Numbered from the stretch's first letter, positions 21,360 to 31,300 are shown. The stretch: DNA of 31,301 nucleotides from Nephromyces sp. MM_2019 (GCA_015657535.1 JADHZB010000211.1:1-31301), one strand, 5' to 3'. Numbers and translations: made by a program. The notes: generated from the letters alone by a model not told the origin.

Positions 21360-21473
21360 TATCTATGTATACTGAGAAGAGCTGTACGTACACTGGAGAG
21401 TAGAAGCAAAGGCTGGCGTTTTCGACTCTTCAATGTGTGAAGAAGCACACACACACACACAATAAGCTAGTTC
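21360..21473 (-). promoter_or_regulatory. 5' flank of the kinase gene
   Basis: This short region upstream of the kinase ATG holds CTGTACGTACAC at 21382-21393 (a palindrome variant) and an acceptor-like CTCTTCTCAG. A spliced 5' untranslated leader is possible. Confidence 0.4.
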
Positions 21474-22556
21474 CTAGAAATCGAAGCATTTGAAAGCCGC
21501 AAGCTCAAAAGCAAAGCGCGCATCCAGAATTATGGATTTGTACATACACACAGGCTTAGGCATGAGCATTCATACACACCATTTCACATATACATGCATG
21601 CATACACACACACCACTACACACACATCCAGACAGACACACATACACATAGGCATGCAAAAAGAGATGGCCATACATATAGTGTATACATATAATGCGAA
21701 AAAGGAGCTGCATACAAAAATTAACCTACAAAGAGAGTGTGCTAGAGAGTGTGATATACACAGCGTGACACACCACACACACTATTGCACTTACCCTTCC
21801 TACCCTGAACAGCTAGTTCCTGGAATAGTTACAGGTAAGAAACGTCATCTTATCTTTCATTCTGAAACATATTAGCACACACACACACACTAATAATAGG
21901 TATAAATTGAATACATACAGACCCAAACACTGTCTGAAAGGATAGAAGTATAGCTAATACATGATTAGAGAGAATCGAAGATCTTGGGTATCCGCACACA
22001 CACCTATACAACTTCAATGCACTTTCTCGCACACAAGTCAGATGCACTCCTTGATACAAACAGCCTCAATACACTCTACACACATAATCCCAATACGCTC
22101 CACACATAACTCCAAAACACTCCACATACCCCGAATCCAAATTCACTCCACTCACCATCTCAACACACTACACACACACACACACAAACCCAACACAATC
22201 CACACAAGCGTACAAACTACACAATACCACCTGCAGGAAGAGGATGTTAACCTGACTGTTTGTGTGTGTGCAAGCCACATTACTCCTTCTATATCCGCTA
22301 AAAGTATATCTTTTTTGCCAACTAGAAGCTTATCTAATCCTTGTTTCCCACACACTAGTGAATTTCTCTGGGCAAAACTCCACGTTTATATTCATTCTAG
22401 CTTAATCTTCTTCATCCTCATTCCCCAACACACTGCATCATCTTCATGCACTACAAAAACGCCAACATCTCGACAAAATTGCCTCATCTTCCCTTCACAC
22501 ATCTTCATATACAAGAAATTCAACAAATTCCACCAAATTCCCTATAAAAACATCAA
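21474..22556 (-). CDS. Weak candidate multi-exon gene, unrecognised
   Basis: Several coding-like pieces lie on the minus strand with splice signals: near 22554-22436 (contains MKMCEGKMRQFCRDVGVF), near 22372-22279 (RNSLVCGKQGLDKLLVG to LLADIEG), a short TVFGS near 21935-21921, ELAVQGRK near 21831-21807 between TATTCCAG and GTAAGTGC, and a terminal ILDARFAFELAAFKCFDF ending at a stop at 21474. The pieces can be joined in phase up to ELAVQGRK, but the link to the last piece is unresolved. Part of this could instead be a spliced 5' leader of the kinase gene. The sequence 22560-22630 is AT-rich and promoter-like. No family was recognised. Confidence 0.3.
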
Positions 22557-22679
22557 TTTACTGCCTAAAACTCATCAATTTTGCAATAAATTTGATTTTG
22601 TATACGTTTTTAGAGGGTGGAGCTTTAGATGAAATAAAGATCTCCTACTAGAGGAGATTTGGTAGAAAAAGATCTCTCA

Positions 22680-22870
22680 AAAAATAGGAGGGGGGCGTGG
22701 AGGGAAGTGAAGAGAGGGGTGAAGAGGGGGGTGTGGAAGGGGGTGTGAAGGGGTGTGGAGGGTTGCGAAAGGGGGAGAAGAGGGGGGTGAAGGGGTGTGG
22801 ACGGTGGAGAAGAGGGGGGTGTCAAGGGGGGAGAAGAGAGGGGTGAAGAGGGAGAGAATATTAAATAGCA
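22680..22870. repeat. Purine-rich GGGGTGAAGAG repeat
   Basis: A strongly G/A-biased plus strand built of units such as GAGGGGGGTGAAG and GGGGTGTGGA. Similar short tracts occur near 9110-9160 and, as the complement, near 3060-3120, 11880-11960 and 23945-24000. Pro/Ser-rich open frames over it are artefacts. Confidence 0.7.
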
Positions 22871-22879
22871 AAAATACAG

Positions 22880-23422
22880 AGGGAAGAGGTGTATGAAGAG
22901 GGAGGGAGAGAGAGAAGATTCAATAGAGAAAAGACTGCACACACACCTCATCTTTACATTCTATTTGAATATCTCTCTCATCACCACGCTGTGTGTGTTA
23001 TCTGCCAAAAAGTAGAAGCAATGCCTCATCTCCTTTTGAAATTGAAAAAACAAAAAAAATTATGGAAAACTCCATATTTTGCCACCTTTCTCACAACACA
23101 CACACACAGTCAAGATAAGCTGCACACACACCAACTAGTCACGCACACAAACACCAGTAGTATGCACTGCACGTGCACAACGCAAGTAGTATCCACTCCG
23201 CACACACGGAACCGAATTATCATCCTCCATATACAAGCATCCCAAGTAGTATCTACGATTCACACACGCAACGCAGCTAGTTTCTACGACACACACACAA
23301 CAGTCTCACACACACACATCAACAGTCTCACACACACACATCAACAGACTCACACGCACAGCTGTAATGATACGAGAGTATATCCATTGCTGAAAGGCGC
23401 TAGTTAAACTAGAAAAGTTCCA
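22880..23422. other. Repeat-rich non-coding stretch
   Basis: CA runs with two local repeats: (C)(A)AGTAGTAT(C/G)(C/T)AC units near 23155, 23186, 23241 and 23272, and AACAGTCTCACACACACAC about every 22 bp from 23301 to 23355. A short coding-like piece near 23007-23090 (VEAMPHLLLKL) is not convincing. Confidence 0.5.
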
Positions 23423-23784
23423 ATGAAAACTGCCGTACGAAGTAGAGCTGCAGAAGCAGAGCTTGCAGTAGTAAATGTTCGTCTTGTGTGTGTGTGCTGG
23501 TGTGTTTATGCATATGTGTATCTGTGTGTGTGCCAGTGTGTATTAACGTGTGCTTATCAGCATATGCGTGTGGCTGAGTGCGGTTTCAGCAGACTATGGG
23601 CGGAGGTGGTTGTGCTGCTCAAATCATTCATCCCAGTGTGTGTGTGTGCACTTGTTCCTACCAACTCACTCATCCCAGTATGCATATTTGTGCGTTTTTT
23701 TTTCCATATTTTTGCGTAGTCTTCTTGTATGGATTTACAGCCTTTATAAAGAAAACTTTATTTTCCCTTATACTCCCTCTTGTT
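23423..23784 (+). CDS. Small candidate membrane protein gene
   Basis: Candidate exons are 23423-23489 (MKTAVRSRAAEAELAVVNVR…), 23603-23647 or so (RLWAEVVVLLKSFIP), an 11-bp piece near 23676 (TATGCATATTT) and about 23730-23784 (LLVWIYSLYKENFIFPYTPSC, stop TAA). They join in phase to about 62 residues with one strongly hydrophobic segment (FIPYAYFLLVWIYSLY). The introns are TG-rich on this strand and an AATAAA lies near 23873. The ATG at 23423 may be internal, with earlier exons missed. A helix of charged residues followed by a membrane segment is all that can be said; no family is assigned. Confidence 0.35.
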
Positions 23785-24119
23785 AACCGCCAGAGCATCC
23801 TCTAAGTCTTGCCTTTCACACCTTGAGAGAGGGGAGGAAAGCTAGACTACCTGCCCTGTGTAATATAGAGCTAATAAACACAATTAGAAGGCAAAGCTAG
23901 ACTAGACGCTAGCTTCATAATGTAGCTAAAGGAGCTTCATCAGTCTTTACCCCTCATCATAGCCTTCACCCCCCTTCACCCCACCCTTCATCCCCCTCAG
24001 CACTAGTGTCCAAATCACTCTAGGCTTGGAACTAGCATAGCTTATTTGCTATGATTGCCTTGTGTGTCTAAACTAGCAGGAAGCAGGTTTCAGCCTAGAT
24101 GGAACGCTAGTGAGTTTAT

Positions 24120-25033
24120 TTACACCTCATTGATGGGAAAGAGATATATGTGGCTTTCTCGCGGTCGGAGTTTCATAGCACACACACTGGAGAAATACAG
24201 ATAGAGAGGCTGAGAGAAGCACACACACCCGGTGAGAGATACAAATACACACACTGAGGGACACACACTGAGAGATACACACACAAGCACTCTGAGACTC
24301 AAAACTCTCGCCTTCTAGCTTCTTCTCAGCCTCTGACAAGTATATTCGCCAAAATGTACACGCGCATAGCTTGTGCAGCAACACAAACCGCTTTTGCTGG
24401 AGCTTCTGCACACACACCATTCACTTGCACGACAACCATTGAAGATATCGTTCGACTATGAAGATCCCTCCCTCCTCATCGTATAGTGAAGATCTTCGAA
24501 TTAAGGAAGCTCAGCGCCACTGATGATGGGCTTCCCAAAAGCGAAGCAAACGGATAGCTTCACCATGGCTTAGCTGATAAACTCTGTGATTCATTGGCTA
24601 GAAGTCAATACGTACACATACGTACACTCGAGTGCATTTAAGCATGTCTACACACACACAAACAAGTACATTAAAGCATATCAACACACATTCAAGCATA
24701 TAGACAAATCGACACAAACTCAACTCAATCCAAACGGATCTACATACCCACACACACACACACGGGCACACACGATCTTTTCACTGCCATTTCCTCAATC
24801 AAATAATCTGGAACCCCCTACCCCCGTATTTCCTGCCGCCCTCCCTCATCTCCAAAAAAAGACATACACACACCCACCTGCCCACCAACGCACATACGCG
24901 TACGCACACTCCTGAAAGATGAGGGAGGGAAGCGGCTACCCCTTTGAAGCTCAGCCAGTGTGTTTCCCGTCCTCTCGCCATTTGTATCCCTTATTTTTGG
25001 AAAAATCGCCTCTGAAATTCGTTTGTCTAACAT
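24120..25033 (-). CDS. Unrecognised multi-exon gene with TGA-interrupted middle
   Basis: Good pieces: exon 25033-24940 (MLDKRISEAIFPKIRD to LAELQR), exon 24807-24774 (YLIEEMAVKR) joined in phase, then a frame from about 24583 reading VYQLSHGEAIRLLRFWEAHH. That same frame continues with SSLYDEEGGIFIVERYLQW and KLQQKRFVLLHKLCACTFWR to SEAEKKLEGESF, but is broken by TGA codons near 24513 and 24423. A last exon near 24242-24120 ends YLFPINEV followed by a stop overlapping TAAATAAAC, a likely polyadenylation signal. The TGAs could be removed by short introns (27 bp with a weak donor, and 51 bp starting GTCGAA), or the gene may be decaying. The rest of the window uses TGA as a normal stop. No family was recognised; the basic, aromatic middle resembles no domain I know. 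Confidence 0.45.
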
Positions 25034-25549
25034 TTTTCATCCAAAAATTTCCTTTTTTTTTGGTAAGTTTTTCTGTTTCATCAATATCACAGAATTTCAC
25101 GTGTTTTTTTGCTAAATGAAGGAGGAAGGATTTTTTGATGTTTTTTCATCTGTTTCCTGTTTTTTTTGGCGAATGGAAATTTGCTTTATTAAACTTGAAT
25201 TTTTGAAAAACTCAAGTAGATGGGTTTTTCTTATAAATTAAAGGGAAATGTGTGTGATGGTAGAAAATCATTGAACAAACATCAATTTCCATCCTCTTCT
25301 GGTAAATTACGTAGAAAAAAAGGCAGTTTCCAAGGAATCATTGAACAAATGCCCATTTTCCATCCTCATCTGGTAAATTACATCCAAAAAACGTCAATTT
25401 TGGCGAAAATCACCAAAAAACCTCAATTTCCCACCATCTTCCCCATCAATACTCACCCATATCATCTCAATAAACCTCCCCCTCAAAGAAACAGCTTCGC
25501 TTCTCTCGCAAATTACAAAATTTTGTCTTTTCTTCAGCTAGCCTTGTGG
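25034..25549. promoter_or_regulatory. Divergent promoter region with direct repeat
   Basis: This interval lies between the minus-strand gene starting at 25033 and the plus-strand gene at 25550. It holds an imperfect ~68-bp direct repeat: 25267-25322 and 25336-25392 share AATCATTGAACAAA, TTTCCATCCTC and TCTGGTAAATTAC. A third fragment, AAAAAACGTCAATTT at 25387-25401, matches AAAAAACGTCAATTT at 1050-1064 in the Tic20 leader exon. A start codon at 25220 is in frame with the downstream gene, but the signal-peptide argument favours 25550. CTTTTCTTCAG at 25527-25536 could be a leader-intron acceptor. Confidence 0.5.
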
Positions 25550-27868
25550 ATGAGGAGGTTTAGAAGCAGCTATCCTCCCCCTTCAGGTAGAAATCTCGCA
25601 TTTTCCACTTTGTTGTGTTTTTTTGCCGTTTTTTTGAACTCTAAAGTTCCCCTTGATACTGCATTATCACCCTCATCGGCTCCTCCTTTCGTAGTTCAAC
25701 TTGCTACTGCTTCTTGTAGCTTTTCCAGTCAAAATTTGCAAAAAATCCGGTCTTTTTCCCTCAAAGAACCCACCGTTTTCCCAGAATTTTCCTCTAAATT
25801 TCGCTGTTTTCAAATAAATAGCTCTTTACAGGAAGATGTGTGTGTAACTCCTTCTTCAAAGCTTTTAGTTAGACTGAAAAACAGATACGGTGAGTTTTGG
25901 GTGATTTTTAGGTTTTTTTAATGATTTCTGGAGGGTTTTTAGCGGTGTATGTAGTGTTGTGTGTGTGTGTGTGTGTGCGTGAGTGGGTTTTTAATTATGT
26001 GTTTTTTTTGTGTGTGAGTGGATTTTTAACGGTGTGTGTGTGCTCGTTTAGTTTTTCATAGTGTCTGCATGTGTGTTGGTATGCGTGTTTGCTTATTTTC
26101 TTTCGGTGAGGAGGTTTCTCTTGGTGAGGAGGTTTCTCTTGGTGAGTAGGTCTCTCTTGGTGAGTAGGTTTCTCTTGGTGAGTAGGTTTCTCTTGGTTTG
26201 TGCCTCTTCATTCTTTCTTGGTGTGTGCGTGTGTGTTGGTATACCTCTCCGTTTTGTTTCTCTTAACGACTTTTTTTTTGTTTCTGTGTGCATCTTTCTT
26301 CAGTTTTTTCTTTGTGTGTGTGTAATATTACTACCCTAAAATCACCCACTTCCCACCAATTCCATCCAAACTTCCCTATCCCCTCCGTGATAACTGCAAT
26401 CTACCCCCCCCCTAAGATACTCTAAGCTCTTCTTTCTCCCACAAACTCGACTTCCACCTCTCACATCCCCATCTTCTTCCCCCAAACCCTCCTGTACTCT
26501 AGATGAAGTCTGCTCCTCTTCACCTCCTCAAATCCCCCACCCTCCTCACCCAACCTCCACGCATCCCACACACAAATCTTCCTCCTTTTCTCCACACCCA
26601 AACTTCTCCCCCCTCTCCTCTCTTTTTCAGCTAAAATACCTCTTTTCAACCCCCAGATCCCTCCAGAACCAGTACAAGACTACTCTTTCCCTAGAAAATG
26701 GATGTTTAAACGATATTTTGGTCAGTCTTTACTACCACCCTCCATTCCTCTATATAAACGCTTGGCAAGTTGGCTTCTTGAGGGAAAAAAACCATATATA
26801 AGAGTGCGTTTAAACAAAGATTTTACTGCTTCTTTCCTTGAAGATGGCTTATCTGGAGCTTGGGAATTGCGGCAAGATTTCTTCGGCAAAGCAGGGGTAC
26901 TTGTTATTGAAGTCGAATGCTTGGCTGAACAAGTTCACCTCAGAGACTATGAATCCGCTCGGTTGGCTGAAGAAGTCCGAGGTTTTCCCCTCCGCGATAC
27001 AACAGAAAAGCAAGCCAAAAGCAGATTATCTGCCTTACAAACAGATGGGGGCTTGAAAGAGGGTAACGGGAGGGGTTCGAGGGGTGGTGTGTGTGAGAGG
27101 GATAGTGGGGTTTTTCTGGATGCTGAGAAGGTTGTGGAGAACCGAGAAGAGGGAGGGAATGGTGTGCGAGGAGCGTCTGAAAAGGAGAGAGAAAAGCGGG
27201 TTGGTAATTCGGTTGTGAAGACGGATTTTGATGAATTAAAGGCGAAAAAGTCGGAAGAAGAAGAAGAAGATGAGAAACTGGCACACACAAAGCAGCGAGA
27301 AAAAGGGATTGGTAAAGGCATTTTAAACCAGCATTCTGGTGCTAAACCAAACCCGAAAAGCTCTAAAGAACAGCATCTTGCCCATCCTAGGCTTCTTAAC
27401 TGTCAAAAAAGCAAGAGACTGCGTTTTTTCACGCCGCTAAAGTATCTTCAATCGATACTATGGAGGAATTGCGATTCAGAAACCCCTCCTTCCTCATCTA
27501 AACCTCCTGAAAGAGCTTTATTGCATCAAAAATCTCCATCTTCAGCCCAGAAAACTGCAGGAAACCCCGGAAAAGTGATGTTTCGCCTCTTCCCCCCCCC
27601 AAAAGAAGCTGAGGAGATATTTGGGCCTTTCTGGTGGTCTTCCATCTTCACGAACACACACAGACCGAAGAGATTCCCAGTAGTCTTGCTTTATGAGATT
27701 CCTGTTTCTTCTCCTAAATACTTTTCTGGATGTTTAGCGTTTGAGAAACCTGGGAAGATTTACATACTGAAGAATCCCTTTTTATTCTGGAAGAAGGAGC
27801 TCGTCGGTAGCTTCGAAGTGGACGTAGAAAAAGGGCCTGTTTTGTTCGATCCAGGGCTAAGGCCTTAG
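25550..27868 (+). CDS. Probable plastid-targeted protein of unknown function
   Basis: Two exons, 25550-25889 and 26631-27868, join through a clear GT-AG intron (TACG|GTGAGT … CTTTTTCAG|CT) to give about 525 residues. The N terminus has a textbook signal peptide (basic start MRRFR, hydrophobic LAFSTLLCFFAVFL, then SKVPLDTA), followed by a Ser/Phe/Lys-rich stretch like a transit peptide. That is the same layout as the Tic20-like protein. A conserved-looking block follows (FPRKWMFKRYFGQSLLPPSI, then WELRQDFFGKAGVLVIEVEC), then about 120 charged low-complexity residues (Glu/Lys/Gly-rich, with EEEEEDE), and a C-terminal block (FGPFWWSSIF, VVLLYEIPVS, GSFEVDVEKGPVLFD). No catalytic motif or known domain was recognised. 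The large intron carries an 18-bp minisatellite. Confidence 0.75.
26104..26200 (+). repeat. 18-bp minisatellite of splice-donor-like units
   Basis: About five copies of GGTGAG(G/T)AGGT(T/C)TCTCTT lie in the intron of the gene at 25550. Each unit contains GGTGAG, and several contain GTGAGT, the 5' splice consensus, followed by a pyrimidine tract. Confidence 0.85.
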
Positions 27869-28330
27869 AGAGTCGTTGATTTGTTGTTGTGCATCTGTGT
27901 GTTGATTTGCAGTGTGTGCGTGTTGGTTTACAGTGTGTGCTGTTGGTTTGCAGTGTATGCTGCTCTTTTTGAGTATGTGCTGCTCTTATCTAGTGTGTCC
28001 TATTTTTATCCAGTGATTCATTGTATGATGCTGCCGTGTGTGTAATTGCCACTCTTTTTTTTTGGTATGCACGCACAGTTTTCCTCGTATAAATGATGAA
28101 GTATCATCACGTGCATCCTGTGGTACGCGTAACTTCATTCAACTAAGAAGTTCTGTTGTACTATTGCCGGTGTGTGTGTGACTAGAAGCCCTCGCTGCAT
28201 TCTGCTGATTTCTGTGTGTGTCTGGTTATACCAATGTGTATGTGCAATACCAAGAAAAACATACATTTTTCAGCGATTCTCTCTCTTGAAATAGTCTTGT
28301 GCTTAATGATAATTTGGCTGTGAAGACGAA
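27869..28330 (+). repeat. 3' flank with acceptor-like tandem repeats
   Basis: Downstream of the stop, ~23-bp units of TTGGTTT(G/A)CAGTGTGTGCTG recur (about 27895-28020) and decay into TG runs up to 28250. Each carries TTTRCAG, a 3' splice-like sequence. No coding signal was seen. Confidence 0.6.
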
Positions 28331-29355
28331 GAAAAGTCTTTGAAAATCTCCTTTTATTCGTTATGAGGAAGTTCTGCAGGCTTTTTTACCTCAGCGTAGG
28401 GATTTGAGAGCTGCAGGTTTTTTTGGGTTAAATTAGTCAATTTTTGAGTAATTTCGGGCTTCTTCACCTCTTCCTAGCGATTTTAGAGTAATGAATACAA
28501 CAAAATATGTATGCGCATGTAGTAACGAGGCGCAAGAGATTCCACCTAGACTTTCGCTTAAAATCCTTCACTGCCATTTAAGTAGCACTAAGCTACGCAG
28601 TCTCGAAGCTGTAGAAAAGGCAAAAAAAAATCTTGAAGCACACTAAATAAATCTTCCAAAAGCTTTTTAAAAGATGACATTTCCTTACACCTACTATAAA
28701 CCTCTTCAGACATTCTTCTTTTCCTTTAGCATATCAAAGTGGAAAATGATGAAATTCTTCACTAAAATCAACGTTTTCTTTACAAATTATCAACTAAACA
28801 AGAAAGTAAGAAAAAGTCTTCAAACAGTGAGATTCGCTGTTTACCTTGAAGATATCTGATGCTTTTTTTTGTCGGATTTTGTTTTTGTGTGTTTTAAGCC
28901 TGAAGTGTAGTACTAAGTGTGTTTCTGCTTTACCTAGTAGCAGCACTAGCTAGTCTCTTGGCACTAAATCTGCTTCCCTCTTTCACCTAGTGGCAACGCT
29001 TTTTATCCCTTTTTTCTGCCTCTAACTCTATAGACTCATATATTACGAGCAATCTGTAGCTTCTAGATGAAATCGCTAGCTTTTTATGTAGATTTTCAGT
29101 TGATAGAAGCTTGCCATTCCTTCGGTGGAAGATTTCTGTTTCCACAAATTTTTGCAGCCGTTAAAGCAGCGAAAGCGTACGAAATGCCTAAAATTACTGC
29201 AAGAAAGGTGGAAATTTCGCCAGATTTTGCTGCTTTCTTGAAGATATTACCGGAATAAGCGAAAAAAATTTCTAGGAAGTTTATGAAGATAATGTGACAT
29301 GATCAAAGATGTTTGATATTAAGGCGTGTGTGTGTGTGTATAGTGAAAAAATTAC
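28331..29355. other. AT-rich region without a convincing gene
   Basis: Two open frames exist on the plus strand, 28674-28859 (61 codons, Phe/Lys-rich) and 29067-29258 (63 codons, MKSLAFYVDFQLIEACHSFG…). The second looks the more protein-like but has no supporting splice context, homology or TG intron. The composition is less CA/TG-rich than the rest of the window. Confidence 0.4.
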
Positions 29356-29538
29356 CTGCATTTTGCATAATTAGTGCTGCTGCGAGCGTAGCAGCAGGAT
29401 GGTAATGCCGAGAATATTAAGTAATAATGAATAATACTTACCATCATTATAATTATCATTATCTTCATCATCTTCAGCTTCTGCTTCATCTTTTTCAACA
29501 TCTTCATCATTCAAATTCAAAGCAATAAGTAACAACAT
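29356..29538 (-). CDS. Candidate acidic-protein exon pair
   Basis: An ATG at 29538 opens MLLLIALNLNDEDVEKDEAE and continues very acidic to NDNYND. It ends at 29442 in a strong donor (GATG|GTAAGT). A 24-bp exon 29379-29356 (AALIMQNA) follows in phase after CTCGCAG. The frame is open upstream of the ATG back to a TAA near 29582, so the true start may differ. The next exon was not found, so the gene is incomplete in this reading. The Asp/Glu run could equally be a GAA/GAT microsatellite with a chance donor. Confidence 0.3.
29373..29396. other. CTGCTGC / GCAGCAG hairpin
   Basis: CTGCTGCGAGCGTAGCAGCAG forms a 7-bp stem with a 7-base loop. On the minus strand it overlaps the acceptor CGCAG|CAGC of the candidate exon above. 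Confidence 0.5.
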
Positions 29539-29582
29539 CCTCCTCTTCGTACGAATATTTCTGCCTATTGAGGTTATTTAAG

Positions 29583-30139
29583 CTCAAAAAGCTACTTGAC
29601 TGGCCTGTAAATCATAATGCTTAAAACTAATCAATTTGCTAGTCATACTAACCTAGGCTTGAAATCTAGGAAACACACGGATTACTACAGGAGTTCACGG
29701 TGGATTACTGAATGAAGCTGTAAACTCAGACTAGTATATTAGCATCAACATGAAAAATACTTTTAAAAACCTAGAATCTACTAAAAATAGCCTGAAAAAT
29801 CCTGGAGTACTGAGGAGATATCAGCCTAGATGATGTCAGAATCATCGGAAGCAAAATTCCGCTGTTTCTAAGCGGAGCGTAACCGAGTGAAGAGGCGAGT
29901 ATCCTATTTTTTTCTATCTTTCTTCTGCTCTTCTGGTAGCTCGAAAAAATTCACAGTTTGAATATATATATGCTAATTGTGTGTATGGCTTCTTCTCATG
30001 GCTAGCTAGGGATAACAAAAAAAATCCTCCTTTTAAATTAACACATAATGCAGTAAGCTGATTTTCCTAAAGTATTTCTACTCTTTTAAGGAAGCTGATG
30101 TAGCAATGAATAGTTCTTTTAGAGAAGAGCCGAAAAAAA
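29583..30139. other. AT-rich non-coding stretch with small hairpins
   Basis: No open frame of note was found. Short inverted repeats are seen at 29830-29848 (GATGAT … ATCATC) and 29862-29878 (CCGCT … AGCGG). I looked for snRNA and tRNA signatures by eye and found none. Confidence 0.35.
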
Positions 30140-30312
30140 AATCACACACAGCCACACATCAACAGACACCAACACACACCCACTAGCATGCTCACATAAA
30201 CGTGCATCTACTCGTACATACACACACCAAGACACACAGACCAACTCTCACATGCACACAAACACCCACGCACACGCCGCCACCAACAAGCACACGCCAG
30301 CACAAACGCACG
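30140..30312. repeat. CA-rich array
   Basis: Degenerate CACACA/ACACGC sequence with units such as CACACACC(A/C)AGACACAC. It marks the border between the AT-rich region and the GC-richer right end. Confidence 0.6.
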
Positions 30313-30530
30313 TGCACGTACCGTATTTAGTTATTCAGGCCGGCACGGCCACTAACAATACGACGCAGTCACTCGTGCATATATAGTTCCATGAGCAACC
30401 TCCAGCACAAAGCCACTCATCCACTTTTTGATGATGGGACAGACGCTCAGAGTTCCTACGCATGCAAACCTTACAACAGTGACGCGGGGCTTTTTAATAC
30501 CATCCCATTCTTGCAAAACAGGGGATTCCT

Positions 30531-30864
30531 CCTATAAAGGGGATTACTCAAGAATTCTTAAGTAATTCTCACTCAGAACACAGAGGCAGCTTCCGCTTTT
30601 CCCTCGCTGCGGTCTTGCCCAGGTTGGCGCACAGCTATTCTAGGATTTGACCACCGCTACGAGGCGGGTGACATGTGGTCTACCTCTGACCATGAGCTAG
30701 CTGTCGTGCCCCTCGTGGACGAACGATCCAGATCTTGCCGGTTCTGCGGCCTTCTGACGGAAAAATGCCAGGGTTTCCCCTTATTGTGTCGTCACACGCA
30801 CACAACCCCTCCTGTCGTTGATTGGCGCCACAGGCAGCCACCTCCGAGCAGGAAGGAAAAATAA
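30531..30864 (+). other. Open frame between TATA-like and AATAAA signals
   Basis: CCTATAAAGG at 30531-30540 resembles a TATA box. After an acceptor-like TTCTCACTCAG the frame 30577-30864 is open for 95 codons and includes MWSTSDHELAVVPLVDE and CRFCGLLTEKC, a Cys pair pattern seen in zinc-binding segments. AATAAA overlaps the end of the frame near 30859-30864. The TATA, open frame and polyadenylation signal within 330 bp could be a small gene, an exon or the U3-R part of a long terminal repeat. I cannot choose between these from the window. Confidence 0.35.
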
Positions 30865-31012
30865 AGCAAAGTTTTGGGCCTGTACCGGGGCACTTCGTGC
30901 CACACACGCGGTAAACAGGCGAAGGGGGAGAAACCAGCTAAACCTCTTCGAGCCTCGGCTGAAGCAGGAAAGCGGTCTTCGCGATAGAGCACCTCGTATC
31001 GCGAGTCGATGA

Positions 31013-31300
31013 AGTTGGAGCCACGCTACCAACTTCCCTCGAATCCGGAAAGACACACACCAAAGAGGGAGAAAAACGTCTAAAACCGGAAGAAGAAGAA
31101 GAAGAAGGAAAGAAGTCCTCCACCCCTTCCTCGGCTCAGGCGGCGTGTCTGGGCACCGTCTGCCGATCCCACCCAGCTGGGTCACGCTGGGCTCCCACAC
31201 CGGTGATTCGTCTGTTATTCCGCACTGCGGCAATTCACAGATGCAAGCATTCGATGTACCTCCCCGTTTACCAACCAATGCCAATCTCAAGTTCGTTTAA
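31013..31300 (+). CDS. Partial open frame at the right edge
   Basis: The frame is open from a TGA at 31010 to a TAA at 31298-31300, 95 codons with no ATG near its start. It reads a basic stretch (KTGRRRRRRKE), then LPIPPSWVTLGSHTGDSSV and FDVPPRLPTNANLKFV, which looks like real protein. It is probably a terminal exon or part of a mobile element. A minus-strand frame (31290-30781) overlaps it and is less protein-like. The local GC content is clearly above that of the AT-rich region to its left. Confidence 0.35.
   Translation, partial: SWSHATNFPRIRKDTHQRGRKTSKTGRRRRRRKEVLHPFLGSGGVSGHRLPIPPSWVTLGSHTGDSSVIPHCGNSQMQAFDVPPRLPTNANLKFV

Noticed and set aside
22889..23407. 172-codon plus-strand open frame
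   Set aside because: Its second half is CA-repeat translation and the first half has no family or splice support.
24120..24600. Genome-wide TGA recoding as tryptophan
   Set aside because: Tic20, PNO1-region and kinase stops use TGA as the family end point, so TGA is a normal stop here; only a local exception could apply.
29590..29900. Structured RNA gene (snRNA or tRNA)
   Set aside because: Only short hairpins were seen; no Sm site, A/B boxes or conserved snRNA core was found.
30781..31290. 169-codon minus-strand open frame at the right edge
   Set aside because: Likely a shadow of the GC-rich plus-strand frames; it contains poly-Leu from a GAA run and no recognisable domain.
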